A stretch of 64,000 bases of DNA from Hyphomicrobium sp. LHD-15 (GCF_031157355.1 NZ_JAVIFT010000001.1:124001-188000), one strand, 5' to 3'. Counted from the first letter of the stretch, positions 7,956 to 17,044 are shown. A program made the numbers and translations. Notes: generated by a model not told the origin, from the sequence alone.

Positions 7956-8579
7956 TTAATCAGTTCGTATGCAGACCAGAATCGTTACGTCCGCATCCCG
8001 GGTTGCTTCTTCGGAGCGCTCAAATGCTATCTCCGCCTTGGACAACCCATCGATAAACAACTTTTCCGGCGTTGATAACTCCGACGCACTCTGTGTAACA
8101 ACTGTCAGCCCGCAATCTGGTTGAGCCGGACCGGCGATTAGACCTCCATCAATTGCGATCCAGCCTGGAGCTTTCTTAAACACCTTGCGAAACTGCACGA
8201 GCATCGGATCGGACCCAAATCCGTTCTGCACGATAGATATTTTATAATGACAGCCCGGCGAGGAAACGGCGGATGCCAAGATGTCCAACTGTGCCTGCCT
8301 CAAGCCGCTCTGCTGGGGTATATCTGCTAAGCGATCTTTCAACTGGGCTATCAGGGCCGCTGCCTCCTCCGGAGACGTGGCGGCAAACTTGCCGCTGAGT
8401 TGATCGTCGCGCAGCTTTATTCTCTCTTCCAAATGGGCGATTTTCGCGTCCTTTTGCGTGACGATTGAAGCATTCCAAAATTTCATAAACGCCAAAACAC
8501 CGCCAGCAACCACCACGACGATCGCAATGATCTCGGCGGGATATTGCACGAGCAGTTCAATAAATTTTTCTGCGTTCAT
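7956..8579 (-). CDS. membrane-anchored coiled-coil protein, unknown function
   Basis: A 207-residue product with one N-terminal membrane helix (about residues 16-34), a charged helical segment likely to form a coiled coil (residues 40-90), and a globular C-terminal domain with three cysteines. It starts 12 bases after the thrS stop codon on the same strand, so it can be co-transcribed with thrS, but no clear Shine-Dalgarno sequence is present. Its base composition looks less GC-rich than thrS. I do not recognise a family. Confidence 0.55.
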   Translation of the reverse strand: MNAEKFIELLVQYPAEIIAIVVVVAGGVLAFMKFWNASIVTQKDAKIAHLEERIKLRDDQLSGKFAATSPEEAAALIAQLKDRLADIPQQSGLRQAQLDILASAVSSPGCHYKISIVQNGFGSDPMLVQFRKVFKKAPGWIAIDGGLIAGPAQPDCGLTVVTQSASELSTPEKLFIDGLSKAEIAFERSEEATRDADVTILVCIRTD

Positions 8580-8591
8580 GAAATTGTCGCG

Positions 8592-10547
8592 CTACCGCAG
8601 ATCAGGCGGGGTCGCTTCGGTGGAGAGTGAAGCCAAAGCTTCGTCGAGACCAATCACCGTCTGGTCCTGCGAACCGAGGCGACGGATCGAGACCTTGCGC
8701 TCCTCGGCTTCGCGCTTGCCGACGACGAGAATGACCGGGACCTTGGCGAGCGAGTGCTCGCGGATCTTGTAGTTGATCTTCTCGTTCCTGAGATCGCTGT
8801 CGACGCGCAGGCCCGCAGCCTTGCACGCGGCCACAACCTCCAGCGCGTAGTCGTTCGCGTCCGACACGATCGGCGCGACGACGACTTGAAGGGGCGCGAG
8901 CCACAGCGGGAAGTGGCCGGCGAAGTTCTCGATCAGGATGCCGGTGAAACGCTCCAGCGAGCCGAACATCGCGCGGTGGATCATCACCGGCGTCTTCTTC
9001 TCCGAATGCTCGTCGATGTAGAACGCGCCGAGGCGTCCCGCGAGGTTGAAGTCCACCTGCGTGGTGCCGCACTGCCATTCGCGGCCGATGGCGTCCTTCA
9101 GCACGTATTCGAGCTTCGGCCCGTAGAACGCGCCCTCGCCCGGCTGCAATGCCGTCTTGACGCGGCCGTTCGAACGCTTCGTGACCTCGTCGAGCACGTC
9201 GCCCAGCGCCTTCTCGGCCTTGTCCCACAGCTCATCGGCTCCGACGCGCTTTTCAGGCCGCGTCGACAGCTTGATGAAGATGTCCTCGAAGCCGAAGTCC
9301 TTGTAGATCGACAGCATCAGATCGTTGATCTTGAGGCATTCCTCCATGATCTGATCTTCGGTGATGAAGATGTGCGCGTCGTCCTGCGTGAAGTGGCGCA
9401 CGCGCAGCATGCCGTGCAAAGCGCCGCTCGGCTCGTAGCGATGTACCTTGCCGAACTCGGCGATCTTGAGCGGCAGGTCGCGGTAGCTCTTCAAACCATG
9501 CTTGAAGATCTGTACGTGGCCCGGGCAGTTCATCGGCTTGCAGCAGAACACGCGCTCGTCGGGGAGCGTGGTCGTAAACATGTTCTCGCCGTAGTTCTCC
9601 CAGTGGCCGGAGAGCTCCCAGAAGTGCTTCTCCATCATGTCGGGAGAGTTCACTTCCTGGTAGCCAGCGCGGGCCTGAGCGCGGCGCATGTAGGCGATCA
9701 GCGTCTGAAACAGCGTCCAGCCCTTCGGATGCCAGAACACCGAGCCCGGCGCCTCTTCCTGGAAATGGAACAGGTCCATCTCGCGGCCGAGCTTGCGGTG
9801 ATCGCGCTTCTCGGCTTCCTCGAGCTGCGTGAGATAAGCCTTCAGCTCCTCTTCCGTCGCGAAGGCCGTTCCATAAATGCGCTGAAGCTGCGGGTTGTTG
9901 CTGTCGCCGCGCCAATAGGCGCCGGCAAACTTCATCAGCTTGAAGGCCTTGCCGATCTGGCCCGTCGACGTCATGTGCGGGCCGCGGCAGAGGTCGAGCC
10001 AGTCACCTTGCTTGTAGATCTTCAAATCCTCGCCCGCCGGAATGGCGTCGACCAGCTCGATCTTGAAGACCTCGCCCTTGTCGCGGAAGAACTGCTTCGC
10101 CTTTTCGCGCGACCAGAATTCCTTCGTGAACGGCGCGTTCTTGGCGATGATCTCCGCCATCTTCTTTTCGATCTTCGGAATGTCGTCCGGCTCGAACGGC
10201 TGCTGCTTGGCGAAGTCGTAGAAGAAGCCGTTGTCGATGACGGGGCCGATCGTGACCTGCGTGCCGGGCCAGAGGGCCTGCACGGCCTCGGCCATCACGT
10301 GCGCGGAATCGTGCCGGATCAGCTCGAGCGCCTCCGGGTCCGTGCGCGCGACGAACTTGATCGTCACGTCCTTGGTGATGGGATCGGCAAGATCGGAGAG
10401 CACGCCGTCGAGGCTCATCGCGACCGTGCGTTTGGCGAGAGAAGGCGAAATCGACTTGGCGATATCGAGGCCCGTGGTTCCCGAGGCGACCTTCCGGCTC
10501 TTGCCATCAGGGAACGTGATCGTAACTTCGGATTGGATGTCCGACAT
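8592..10547 (-). CDS. thrS: threonine--tRNA ligase
   Basis: A full-length 651-residue threonyl-tRNA synthetase, charging tRNA-Thr in the cytoplasm. Domains in order: an N-terminal TGS domain (residues 7-70), the editing domain with its H-D-S-A-H zinc/editing motif (near residue 80), the class II catalytic core with motif 1 in the W-T-L-F-Q-T-L-I region, motif 2 in the K-V-H-R-Y-E-P-S-G region and motif 3 G-S-L-E-R-F, then the anticodon-binding domain with Q-V-V-V-A-P-I. The zinc-binding M-N-C-P-G-H is present. AGGAG lies about 8 bases before the ATG. No T-box is visible, as expected in this phylum. Confidence 0.97.
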   Translation of the reverse strand: MSDIQSEVTITFPDGKSRKVASGTTGLDIAKSISPSLAKRTVAMSLDGVLSDLADPITKDVTIKFVARTDPEALELIRHDSAHVMAEAVQALWPGTQVTIGPVIDNGFFYDFAKQQPFEPDDIPKIEKKMAEIIAKNAPFTKEFWSREKAKQFFRDKGEVFKIELVDAIPAGEDLKIYKQGDWLDLCRGPHMTSTGQIGKAFKLMKFAGAYWRGDSNNPQLQRIYGTAFATEEELKAYLTQLEEAEKRDHRKLGREMDLFHFQEEAPGSVFWHPKGWTLFQTLIAYMRRAQARAGYQEVNSPDMMEKHFWELSGHWENYGENMFTTTLPDERVFCCKPMNCPGHVQIFKHGLKSYRDLPLKIAEFGKVHRYEPSGALHGMLRVRHFTQDDAHIFITEDQIMEECLKINDLMLSIYKDFGFEDIFIKLSTRPEKRVGADELWDKAEKALGDVLDEVTKRSNGRVKTALQPGEGAFYGPKLEYVLKDAIGREWQCGTTQVDFNLAGRLGAFYIDEHSEKKTPVMIHRAMFGSLERFTGILIENFAGHFPLWLAPLQVVVAPIVSDANDYALEVVAACKAAGLRVDSDLRNEKINYKIREHSLAKVPVILVVGKREAEERKVSIRRLGSQDQTVIGLDEALASLSTEATPPDLR

Positions 10548-10712
10548 GCTCAGCTCCTCTCACTCGCGGCCTACCAATCCGCGTAAGATTATGGAGCCGC
10601 TTCAATCGACGGATTTCGGAGCGAAGTCAAGCCGGGGCGGGAGCAGCGCCCGTTGTTTTCGGCATTTTCCCGCGCCCCGCCGGTCCATCCGGGTGGACAT
10701 CACTGAAAACTT

Positions 10713-11018
10713 CTAGAAATCGAAGAAGCTGAAGATCGCAGCGAAAAACGCGCCGATGGCGGCCAGGATGCCGAGAAGGACGTTCGCGATCATGTCGAAT
10801 ATCGTCTCGAAGGCGTCGGACGCCGAAGCGCCGGCGAGCAGAACGACGGTTCCGCCGGAAGCGACGAGCGCTGCCGTCACGGCATTGAAAACCGTGTACC
10901 AGAGCAAACCGAACAGCAGGGCGCCGATGAGAACGGATGCTGCAAGACGCCGAAGCCAGCCGCTTCCGGTCGCGGGTTCGGCAGACTTCTGCGGCGAGGC
11001 GGGCGTTGGCGTGGTCAT
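10713..11018 (-). CDS. small membrane protein, unknown function
   Basis: A 101-residue product with a Pro/Ser/Thr-rich cytoplasmic N-terminus (about 20 residues) and three predicted membrane helices, ending in a Phe-rich segment. A strong AAGGAGA ribosome binding site precedes the ATG, supporting expression. The 165 bases between it and thrS hold nothing recognisable. No family recognised. Confidence 0.55.
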   Translation of the reverse strand: MTTPTPASPQKSAEPATGSGWLRRLAASVLIGALLFGLLWYTVFNAVTAALVASGGTVVLLAGASASDAFETIFDMIANVLLGILAAIGAFFAAIFSFFDF

Positions 11019-11145
11019 TGCCGGTCTCCTTCAGCGAAGCAACAGACGGCGGTCAAAGAACCCAGTTTGACGCGCGCGCCGCCCACGCGATGTTCCCGGC
11101 GGAACAAGATGCTCGGCGGTCGGGATTGAAAGCGTATCAATCGGC

Positions 11146-11430
11146 TCACCGCTTCTTGCAGGCGTCCTGCTTTTTCCGGCGCTTCGTGTTGGCGTGCTTT
11201 GTATCGGTGCCGCGCGCCTCGCATTCGTAGCTCGGTTCCTGACCAATCTCCTTCAAGGGCGTCGATGGATAAAGATCATCGAGACGCTGCTGGAGGTTCT
11301 GCTCGTTGTCTGACCCGCGATCATCCGCAGCGCGCACCGACGACAGGACGAGCAGTGATAAAATGACAACAAGCCCCGCGACGAGATGAGATCCCACCCG
11401 GGTGCGGCCTTGTCCAAAATAGTACGTCAT
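11146..11430 (-). CDS. small secreted protein with NLQQRLD motif
   Basis: A 94-residue protein with an N-terminal signal peptide or anchor (hydrophobic from about residue 15, cleavage near V-R-A-A-D). Just after it comes E-Q-N-L-Q-Q-R-L-D-D-L-Y-P, and the tail is rich in Lys/Arg and Cys. The frame is open further to an ATG at 11472, which would overlap the divergent gene's start, so the ATG at 11430 is preferred; neither has a convincing ribosome binding site. The divergent gene at 11471 carries the same motif directly after its own signal peptide. Function unknown. Confidence 0.5.
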   Translation of the reverse strand: MTYYFGQGRTRVGSHLVAGLVVILSLLVLSSVRAADDRGSDNEQNLQQRLDDLYPSTPLKEIGQEPSYECEARGTDTKHANTKRRKKQDACKKR

Positions 11431-11470
11431 CGTACCATTTGTGCGGTGTTCTTTTTTTGAGTGATGCGTC

Positions 11471-12655
11471 ATGCGTACTGCGTTCTTCGCTAGCTGCGTT
11501 GCGTGTTTGCTTATTTGGGTTCCATGCGCGCATGCGCAAGACGAGAACCTTCAACAACGCCTCGATAGTGTGCTGCCGGATTCCGACGACGACGCGCTTT
11601 TTGCGCCTTCAGCCGAACCTCCTCCGGCACCGACAATCAAAAAAATCGACAAATCGAAAGGCGAAATGATCGATGAACTGGTCTCGGCGCCTCAGGTTCC
11701 TGGGACGAAGATGCTGTTTTCCATCGACGAGAAGCGCAAGTTTTTTAACAGCCTGCCGCGTGAAACGGTTGCCAAATTCCTGAACGCCACACCGGGCGGA
11801 TCCGACAAAAAGACTATCGTCGTTCCTCCGAAGCCAAAACCGCCAACACCGAAAACCAAATACACCCTCACCCTCAAGAACAAAGAGACTTACAGCAGCA
11901 ACGCGTTGAGCGCGCCTTCGGATCATCGAGCTGACAACAGCCTCAGCATCGCGCCGACCCTGGTGATCACCCACAAACTCAGCGACGCGAACACCCTCTC
12001 GTTCGAAAGTTACGCGGCTTATCTGAGGTATGCAAAACTCGACTCTCTCGAACGCGACACCTACAGCGGCAAAATCAGCTTCGTGCACACGCTGAGCGAC
12101 GGCTTGGCGCCGGCCCTTTTCGGCAAGCTTCCGAAGGGAGCCAGCGAAAAGGTAGCAGCTCGCTTCCAGGCCAGGTCAAGCGTCCGCCCCGACGGCGAGG
12201 GGTCCGCCGCGATTTTCTATACGCCGACGCTCGAATGGGCACTAAGCGACGTTCCGATCGGCACCAGCACATGCAAAGGACCGAAAAACTCACTTCCCTG
12301 CATTACAACCGACGTCACGGTCACTGTGGACCACACCTGGCGCGAGGCGGCGGATCAAAACAATGCCAGCGTCGCTGTCGGCGCAAATATCAATTGGAAC
12401 TTCACTCCCGGCATTTTGGTGATCACGGCGAGCTCGAGGTTCGGCGGGCGAGACTACGAGAATGCCGCGGACGGGCGCGCGGATGCGTCTGCCGCTTTCG
12501 GAGCCTCATTGAAGTGGACGCCGACCGCTAACTCATCCGACTTCGTAGCGACGTTCGGAGTCGAGTTCGCGACCCAAGATTCCTCGCGATCGAGCGCGCG
12601 CTACGATGGGTTTACGGCCTCACCCGGGCTGTCGCTCAGCATGGCGCTGAACTAA
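11471..12655 (+). CDS. secreted, probable outer-membrane beta-barrel protein with N-terminal NLQQRLD motif
   Basis: A 394-residue protein with a typical signal peptide (cleavage after A-H-A, residue 22), then D-E-N-L-Q-Q-R-L-D-S-V-L-P and a Pro/Lys-rich linker to about residue 130. The rest shows alternating hydrophobic strands and aromatic girdles, ending in S-L-S-M-A-L-N, as in outer-membrane barrels. Two cysteines are close together (C-K-G-P-K-N-S-L-P-C). The linker could span peptidoglycan. The ATG overlaps the upstream end of the divergent gene's longest frame. Family not recognised; the barrel is inferred from pattern only. Confidence 0.55.
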   Translation: MRTAFFASCVACLLIWVPCAHAQDENLQQRLDSVLPDSDDDALFAPSAEPPPAPTIKKIDKSKGEMIDELVSAPQVPGTKMLFSIDEKRKFFNSLPRETVAKFLNATPGGSDKKTIVVPPKPKPPTPKTKYTLTLKNKETYSSNALSAPSDHRADNSLSIAPTLVITHKLSDANTLSFESYAAYLRYAKLDSLERDTYSGKISFVHTLSDGLAPALFGKLPKGASEKVAARFQARSSVRPDGEGSAAIFYTPTLEWALSDVPIGTSTCKGPKNSLPCITTDVTVTVDHTWREAADQNNASVAVGANINWNFTPGILVITASSRFGGRDYENAADGRADASAAFGASLKWTPTANSSDFVATFGVEFATQDSSRSSARYDGFTASPGLSLSMALN

Positions 12656-12695
12656 AGCCGTTCTGAAACGACGTGATTGCCCGATCGTCGCCGCC

Positions 12696-14078
12696 TCAGT
12701 TCACGCCGAGCTTGGCGAGACCGGCCCGGCTGTCGGTGCTGTTCGGATCGATGGCAAGGGCGGCGCGGAAATCGCTGATGGCGGCGTCGCGATTGCCGAG
12801 CGCGGCATGGATGTGGCCGCGCGTGTCCCACACATAGGACTGCTTCGCGAGCAGGCGCACGGCGGCATCGGCGTCCGAGAGCGCTTTTTCCGGACGTCCG
12901 GTGCGATAGTAGGTCCAGGCGCGGTTGTTGAAGGCTTCGCCGTTCGCGGCATCGAGACGGATCGCTTCCGAATAGTCGGAGATCGCCTGCTCCCAGATTC
13001 CCTTTTCATAATGGACCGTGCCGCGCAGGCTGTGCGCGGCTGGCGTCGGCTTCAGCGCGATCGAGGCATTCAAGGCTTCGAGCGCCTTGTCGAGCTCGTG
13101 GCGATCCCGCAGCGCGCGCCCGTTCAGCGTCTGGATTTCCGCTAGCTCGTCACCCTTGGCGAGCCCGCTGTCGATCAAGGTCTTGCAGGCGACGACGGCG
13201 GTGTCGGCGCTGCCCTCGCGGCAATTCTTCCAGGCTTGCGGCAGCATGCGCGCCGCGGACAGAACCGCGGCGGGGTCCGGCGCATGGGCCGGCATGAACT
13301 CAAGGCTGCCACCGCCGGCGAGCGGAAGCGTCGATTTCGGTTGCGGCGTCGACGGCGTTTCCGATGGCGGTGCGACGGGCGTGACGGTGGTCACGCGAAC
13401 ATCCTCAGCCGGTTTCGGCGCGTCGGCACCGCCAAAGGGCACACGCGACAGAGCGACCGCGACGAGAAGCAAAGCGGCCGCGGCGGCAAGGGTCGCAGGC
13501 TTCTTTGCCAGGTTCAAAAGCGTAGAGCCCCGCGTCGCATCCGCTCCCGCACCGGGCGTATTGGCATAGGGCGCGAACTGCTGCTCGGCTTCGAACGGCT
13601 CGCCTTCGACGGACAGATCCTGCGGCTGGCCCTTGAGCTTGCTCGCGACCGCCTCGCGCACCGTGCGCGAAATGCAAACACCTCCCGATGTCGCGAGCGC
13701 GACCATGCGGGCGGCTGCGGTCATGGCTTCCGGCGCAACGTCGGCCGCCGCTTCCGCGCCATTGCACGTCACCTCACCGATCGTGATGCCGAGCTTGAAG
13801 TCGAGCCGCTGCGCAAGCGACAGCTGCTTGTTGCGAACGCGCAGCGTCTCCTGGGCGTCGAGGGCGGCGCGCACGGCTTGGACGGCGCTTTGAAACTCCG
13901 CGACAAGGGTGCCCTCTTGCTCGAACGGCAATAGCCGCCCGCCGCCGTGGGCCACCGTATCGGCGATGATGGCGCGGTACTCGTCTTGGCGCGCGCCTGC
14001 GGCCGCGGCGTCCTCGGCGAGGGCGCGGCTCAGGCTGGCTCCTTCGGCCATCAGGACGGCAGCGATCCTTCGCTTCAC
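12696..14078 (-). CDS. degenerate nucleotide cyclase-like domain fused through a membrane helix to TPRs
   Basis: A 460-residue protein. Residues 3-145 align by eye with class III adenylate/guanylate cyclase domains of the R-R-L-A-A-I-L-A-A-D-V type, continuing through H-G-G-G-R, R-L-D-F-K-L-G-I-T-I-G-E-V and G-G-V-C-I-S-R-T-V-R. The metal-binding aspartates are replaced: A-A-D-V-V reads M-A-E-G-A and G-D-G reads Q-E-G (about residue 54). It is therefore probably not an active cyclase. A membrane helix (residues 195-211), a Pro-rich linker and four or so TPR units (about residues 300-455) follow. The TPR part would face the periplasm. A scaffold or sensor role is inference. Confidence 0.7.
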   Translation of the reverse strand: MKRRIAAVLMAEGASLSRALAEDAAAAGARQDEYRAIIADTVAHGGGRLLPFEQEGTLVAEFQSAVQAVRAALDAQETLRVRNKQLSLAQRLDFKLGITIGEVTCNGAEAAADVAPEAMTAAARMVALATSGGVCISRTVREAVASKLKGQPQDLSVEGEPFEAEQQFAPYANTPGAGADATRGSTLLNLAKKPATLAAAAALLLVAVALSRVPFGGADAPKPAEDVRVTTVTPVAPPSETPSTPQPKSTLPLAGGGSLEFMPAHAPDPAAVLSAARMLPQAWKNCREGSADTAVVACKTLIDSGLAKGDELAEIQTLNGRALRDRHELDKALEALNASIALKPTPAAHSLRGTVHYEKGIWEQAISDYSEAIRLDAANGEAFNNRAWTYYRTGRPEKALSDADAAVRLLAKQSYVWDTRGHIHAALGNRDAAISDFRAALAIDPNSTDSRAGLAKLGVN

Positions 14079-14176
14079 CGCTCACTCCCCGCAAATGCGA
14101 TCCGAATCCAATCAGATTTCGGACGCCGGTCTACCATGCGGACGGACGCATCCCCACAGGCTGGTTCCGATTAGAG

Positions 14177-14512
14177 CTAAGATTTCGGCGTGAAATTTTG
14201 ACCGTCGCCGTGCACTTGGCCACACCCGCCGCCGCAATGGCGCCAGCGGCCGTAAAGCCAGGGCGCAAACAGGTGGCGCTCCTGGCGAATGTCAGGGGCG
14301 GGATCGTATCCGGCGCTGCCCCACGGGTGGCATCGCGAGAGCCGCGCGAGCGTCAACCAGAAGCCGCGCCAGGCGCCGTTGGTCTCAACCGAATCCAGCG
14401 CATACTCCGAACAGGTCGGCAGATGGCGGCATTCGAGCCCCATCAGCGGCTTCAACGTCCAGCGGTACGCATGAATGGGCGCCTTGGCGAGCGCTTTGCT
14501 CCAGCTCGTCAT
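14177..14512 (-). CDS. yidD: membrane protein insertion efficiency factor YidD
   Basis: A small amphipathic protein (111 residues) with the complete YidD signature: C-R-H-L-P-T-C-S-E-Y-A-L-D-S-V, then G-A-W-R-G-F-W-L-T, then R-L-S-R-C-H-P-W and G-Y-D-P-A-P. YidD assists insertion of membrane proteins with YidC at the inner membrane. The C-terminus has an extra Cys/Gly-rich segment (C-G-G-G-C-G). The ATG at 14512 is chosen because homology begins directly after it; a strong AAGGAGG about 20 bases upstream suggests that coupling or another start is possible. It lies downstream of the NifU-like gene on the same strand (50 bases apart). Confidence 0.92.
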   Translation of the reverse strand: MTSWSKALAKAPIHAYRWTLKPLMGLECRHLPTCSEYALDSVETNGAWRGFWLTLARLSRCHPWGSAGYDPAPDIRQERHLFAPWLYGRWRHCGGGCGQVHGDGQNFTPKS

Positions 14513-14562
14513 CTCAGGCTTGCACCGGTTGGCGCCCTCCTTGCTCAGATCAATTTGGTCGG

Positions 14563-15030
14563 TCAAGCCTCGGCTGCCGTGCTGGGCTCGGCGTGGCCGG
14601 CCTCCCCGGCCTGATCGAGGGCACGCTCGACGGCTTCGAAAATGAGCAGGGTCGACGCATGGCGGTGGGGGTAATCCTTCACCGGCTGGAGCAGGCCGAG
14701 ATCCGCCCAGCGTCCCTCGGGGCGCGGTCCGCCTGCTTTCAACATGCGCCGCATGGCGGCAGCCACAGCGCGGAATTCCTTGGGCTCGGTGCCGACGATC
14801 TCGCGGCCGACGACGGCGGCCGACGCCTGTCCGAGCAGGCACGCCTTGACCGTCTGGCCGAAATCCGTGATGCGGCCACCCCCGAGCTTCAGATCCACCT
14901 CGATGGTCGAGCCGCAAAGCTTCGAATGGGCGCGGGCGGAGACGTCGGGATGTTCGAGCCGATGCGCACGGGGGATGTCCGCGGCCAGCTCGAAAATTCT
15001 CTGGTTGTAGATGTCGTCGAGATCCGCCAT
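14563..15030 (-). CDS. iron-sulfur cluster assembly scaffold protein (NifU/IscU-like)
   Basis: A 155-residue protein of the IscU/NifU N-terminal family. It keeps two ligand cysteines, in K-L-C-G-S-T and V-K-A-C-L-L-G-Q-A-S, but the third site, usually R-x-x-C-x-x-L, reads R-W-A-D-L. From memory this loss is usual for the alphaproteobacterial subfamily found near hisI and folE, so its scaffold role is uncertain. Start 15030 has GGAAG about 8 bases upstream. It is divergent from hisI across a 219-base region with two identical palindromes, and precedes yidD on the same strand. Confidence 0.8.
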   Translation of the reverse strand: MADLDDIYNQRIFELAADIPRAHRLEHPDVSARAHSKLCGSTIEVDLKLGGGRITDFGQTVKACLLGQASAAVVGREIVGTEPKEFRAVAAAMRRMLKAGGPRPEGRWADLGLLQPVKDYPHRHASTLLIFEAVERALDQAGEAGHAEPSTAAEA

Positions 15031-15138
15031 CGCGCTCTTCCAGCCTTCCGCAAGCTTTACTTCCGTTCTTGCCACGGCGCGCAGGCCTGTCACATCCCTG
15101 CTTTCGCCTTCTGCCGCTTTTCGACCGGCGGCATTCGC

Positions 15139-15167
15139 CCCTATATAGGGCGTCTCCCTATATAGGG
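15139..15167. promoter_or_regulatory. two identical 12-bp palindromes in the divergent NifU-like / hisI region
   Basis: CCCTATATAGGG occurs at 15139-15150 and again at 15156-15167, separated by CGTCT. Each copy is a perfect palindrome, and their centres lie 17 bp apart. Each contains TATATA, which could serve as a -10 box; on the plus strand TTCGAC at 15120-15125 lies 16 bases upstream of the first TATATA. An operator acting on both divergent genes is plausible. It does not match consensus sites I know for iron, zinc or Fe-S regulators. Confidence 0.5.
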
Positions 15168-15249
15168 GGTCCCAGGCGGGCATTCGAGTTGCATTGGCGC
15201 GACATTCCGTGCCCTTTCCTGGGCTTAATGCCCCGAGGTTTTGAGGCCT

Positions 15250-15660
15250 ATGACCAACACTCCTACCGAAGCCAATCCCGCCGATGTCGAGCAGGGCTCG
15301 CTTTTTCAGCCGAAGTTCGACGCGGACGGCCTGGTCGGCGCCATCGTAACTGAAGCAGCCACGGGCGTCGTTCTGATGTTTGCGTGGATGAACGAAGAGG
15401 CGCTCAGGCTTTCTCTCGATACGGGGATCGCCCATTTCTGGAGCCGGTCGCGGCGCAAACTCTGGCGGAAAGGCGAGGAAAGCGGCAACACGCTTCAGAT
15501 CCAGGAAGCACGCGTCGATTGCGACCAGGACGCGATCTGGCTCAAGGTTGCCGTCGCCGGCGACGGGGTGGCGTGCCACACGGGCGCAAAATCCTGCTTC
15601 TACCGGACAATCGCGCTCGGCGGGGGCAGCCCGGCGAAGCTCGGCCGATCCGAATTCTGA
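15250..15660 (+). CDS. hisI: phosphoribosyl-AMP cyclohydrolase
   Basis: A 136-residue monofunctional HisI that opens the purine ring of phosphoribosyl-AMP in histidine biosynthesis. Diagnostic blocks are [25 protein letters not shown], the metal-binding C-D-Q-D-A, and the C-x-T-G/C-F-Y-R segment near the C-terminus. The zinc and magnesium ligands (the cysteines and C-D-Q-D) are intact. There is no HisE domain. The ATG at 15250 has TTTGAGG upstream. Other his genes are not in the window. Confidence 0.95.
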   Translation: MTNTPTEANPADVEQGSLFQPKFDADGLVGAIVTEAATGVVLMFAWMNEEALRLSLDTGIAHFWSRSRRKLWRKGEESGNTLQIQEARVDCDQDAIWLKVAVAGDGVACHTGAKSCFYRTIALGGGSPAKLGRSEF

Positions 15661-15966
15661 GGGTCATTCTGGGCTCAATCCCCGCCCCGCTCCCATCTGG
15701 TAATCTCGCCAGCGTGCACTCTTTCATCGCCGGCTGCGAGCCTCGCGACGAAACTTTTGGTGCTCTGCAGCGTTGAAACTTAGCTGCGCTGCAGCGACGA
15801 TTTCTCAAACCGGATCACATCCTTGGTAGGGGGGCTTTAATCGGAATCTGGTAGGTTCCAATTAAGGTTTGAGGGGACCCGCGGCTCGATGTCGTGACAG
15901 GTCTCAGGGACACGTCACACCGGCCGAAACGCCGTTCGTCGGCAAGGCTGGAGAGTGGAGACCGCC
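15661..15966. other. intergenic region with one inverted repeat
   Basis: No coding region is supported here. CTGCAGCG (15765-15772) and CGCTGCAG (15787-15794) form an 8-bp inverted repeat with a 14-base loop and no T-run, so it is not a convincing terminator. The last 150 bases probably hold the promoter of the patatin gene. Confidence 0.3.
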
Positions 15967-16935
15967 ATGTCGATCGCCAACGCCACTGCCAACAAGGTCA
16001 AAATCGGGCTTGCCCTCGGGGGCGGGGCGGCACGCGGATGGGCACACATCGGCGTTCTCCGCGCGCTCAACAAAGCCGGTATCAAGCCCGACATCATCGC
16101 GGGAACCTCTATCGGCGCCGTTGTCGGTGCCTGCGATGTGACAGGGCATCTGAACGAGCTTGAAGATTTCGCCCGCGAACTGACACGGCGGCGCGTACTC
16201 GGATATCTCGACTTCAATCTTTCCGGCACGGGATTGATCACCGGCCATCGGCTCGGTGAGCGCCTTCACAAGCACCTCGGCGATACGCGCATCGAAGATC
16301 TGCCGCGCCGCTTCACGGCGGTCGCGACCGAGATCGGTACGGGACACGAAGTCTGGCTGTCTCGCGGCAGCCTCGTCGAGGCGGTGCGGGCGTCCTACGC
16401 GTTGCCCGGCATGTTCCGCCCGGTGAAAGTCGATGGCCGCTGGCTATTCGATGGCGCGCTGGTCAATCCGATCCCGGTTTCGGTCTGCCGCGCGCTCGGC
16501 GCGCGCTATGTGATCGCCGTAAACCTCAACATCGACATCTCGAACCGCGGCACGATTTCCAACATCAATCCGATGCCGGGAAGCGATCTCGAGATGGACG
16601 AAACGCCGCCCGTGACCGGCAAGAACGGCATCGCAGTGCGCCGGCTGCTACAGCGGCAGATCCTCGGCAAGGGCGACGACGTGCCCGGTATCTCGACGGT
16701 CGTGGTCGACGCCTTCAACATCGTGCAGGATCGCATCGCGCGCTCGCGGCTGGCTGGCGATCCGCCGGATTCCATGATCAGCCCGCGGCTGCACGGCATC
16801 GGACTTTTCGATTTTCATCGTGCCGAAGAACTGATCGCGCGTGGGGAGACGGCCGCCAAGCGCGAGATCGAGGATCTCGCGCGCGAGCTCAACCTTCGCG
16901 AAGCGGCCCGCGAGGAACCCCACGCCTCGGCATAG
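15967..16935 (+). CDS. patatin-like phospholipase family protein (RssA-like)
   Basis: A 322-residue cytoplasmic protein with a bacterial patatin domain: the glycine-rich oxyanion loop G-L-A-L-G-G-G-A-A-R-G-W-A-H-I-G-V-L, the nucleophile elbow G-T-S-I-G (Ser of the Ser-Asp dyad), and the catalytic D-G-A-L about 135 residues later. Such proteins hydrolyse acyl lipids; the substrate here is unknown. The start at 15967 follows a purine-rich GGAGAGTGGAG; a GTG four codons upstream is possible. A shared terminator hairpin lies downstream. Confidence 0.88.
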   Translation: MSIANATANKVKIGLALGGGAARGWAHIGVLRALNKAGIKPDIIAGTSIGAVVGACDVTGHLNELEDFARELTRRRVLGYLDFNLSGTGLITGHRLGERLHKHLGDTRIEDLPRRFTAVATEIGTGHEVWLSRGSLVEAVRASYALPGMFRPVKVDGRWLFDGALVNPIPVSVCRALGARYVIAVNLNIDISNRGTISNINPMPGSDLEMDETPPVTGKNGIAVRRLLQRQILGKGDDVPGISTVVVDAFNIVQDRIARSRLAGDPPDSMISPRLHGIGLFDFHRAEELIARGETAAKREIEDLARELNLREAAREEPHASA

Positions 16936-16960
16936 AGGCACCAGCACGTCGCAAAGCGAA

Positions 16961-16993
16961 TAAATAAAAACGGCGCACCCTAAAGTGCGCCGT
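16961..16993 (-). terminator. terminator hairpin between convergent genes, strong on the minus strand
   Basis: ACGGCGCAC (16970-16978) and GTGCGCCGT (16985-16993) form a 9-bp stem with a 6-base loop. On the minus strand the stem is followed by TTTTTATTTATT, a good U-tract, so it can end the CBS gene's transcript. On the plus strand a weaker T-rich stretch (CTATTTTAT) follows, so it may also serve the patatin gene. Confidence 0.8.
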
Positions 16994-17044
16994 CGCTATT
17001 TTATGACTTCGCCAATCGGCTTTTTTAGAGCCAGCTTTCTCGCG

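Noticed and set aside
8754-10586. Long open frame of 610 codons opposite thrS
   Set aside because: It is the antisense of a certain thrS gene, with no family motif of its own; high-GC codon bias keeps the reverse strand open.
13405-13767. Possible separate gene inside the pseudo-cyclase/TPR gene
   Set aside because: Off-frame Arg/Gly-rich product; the host frame shows clear domains throughout.
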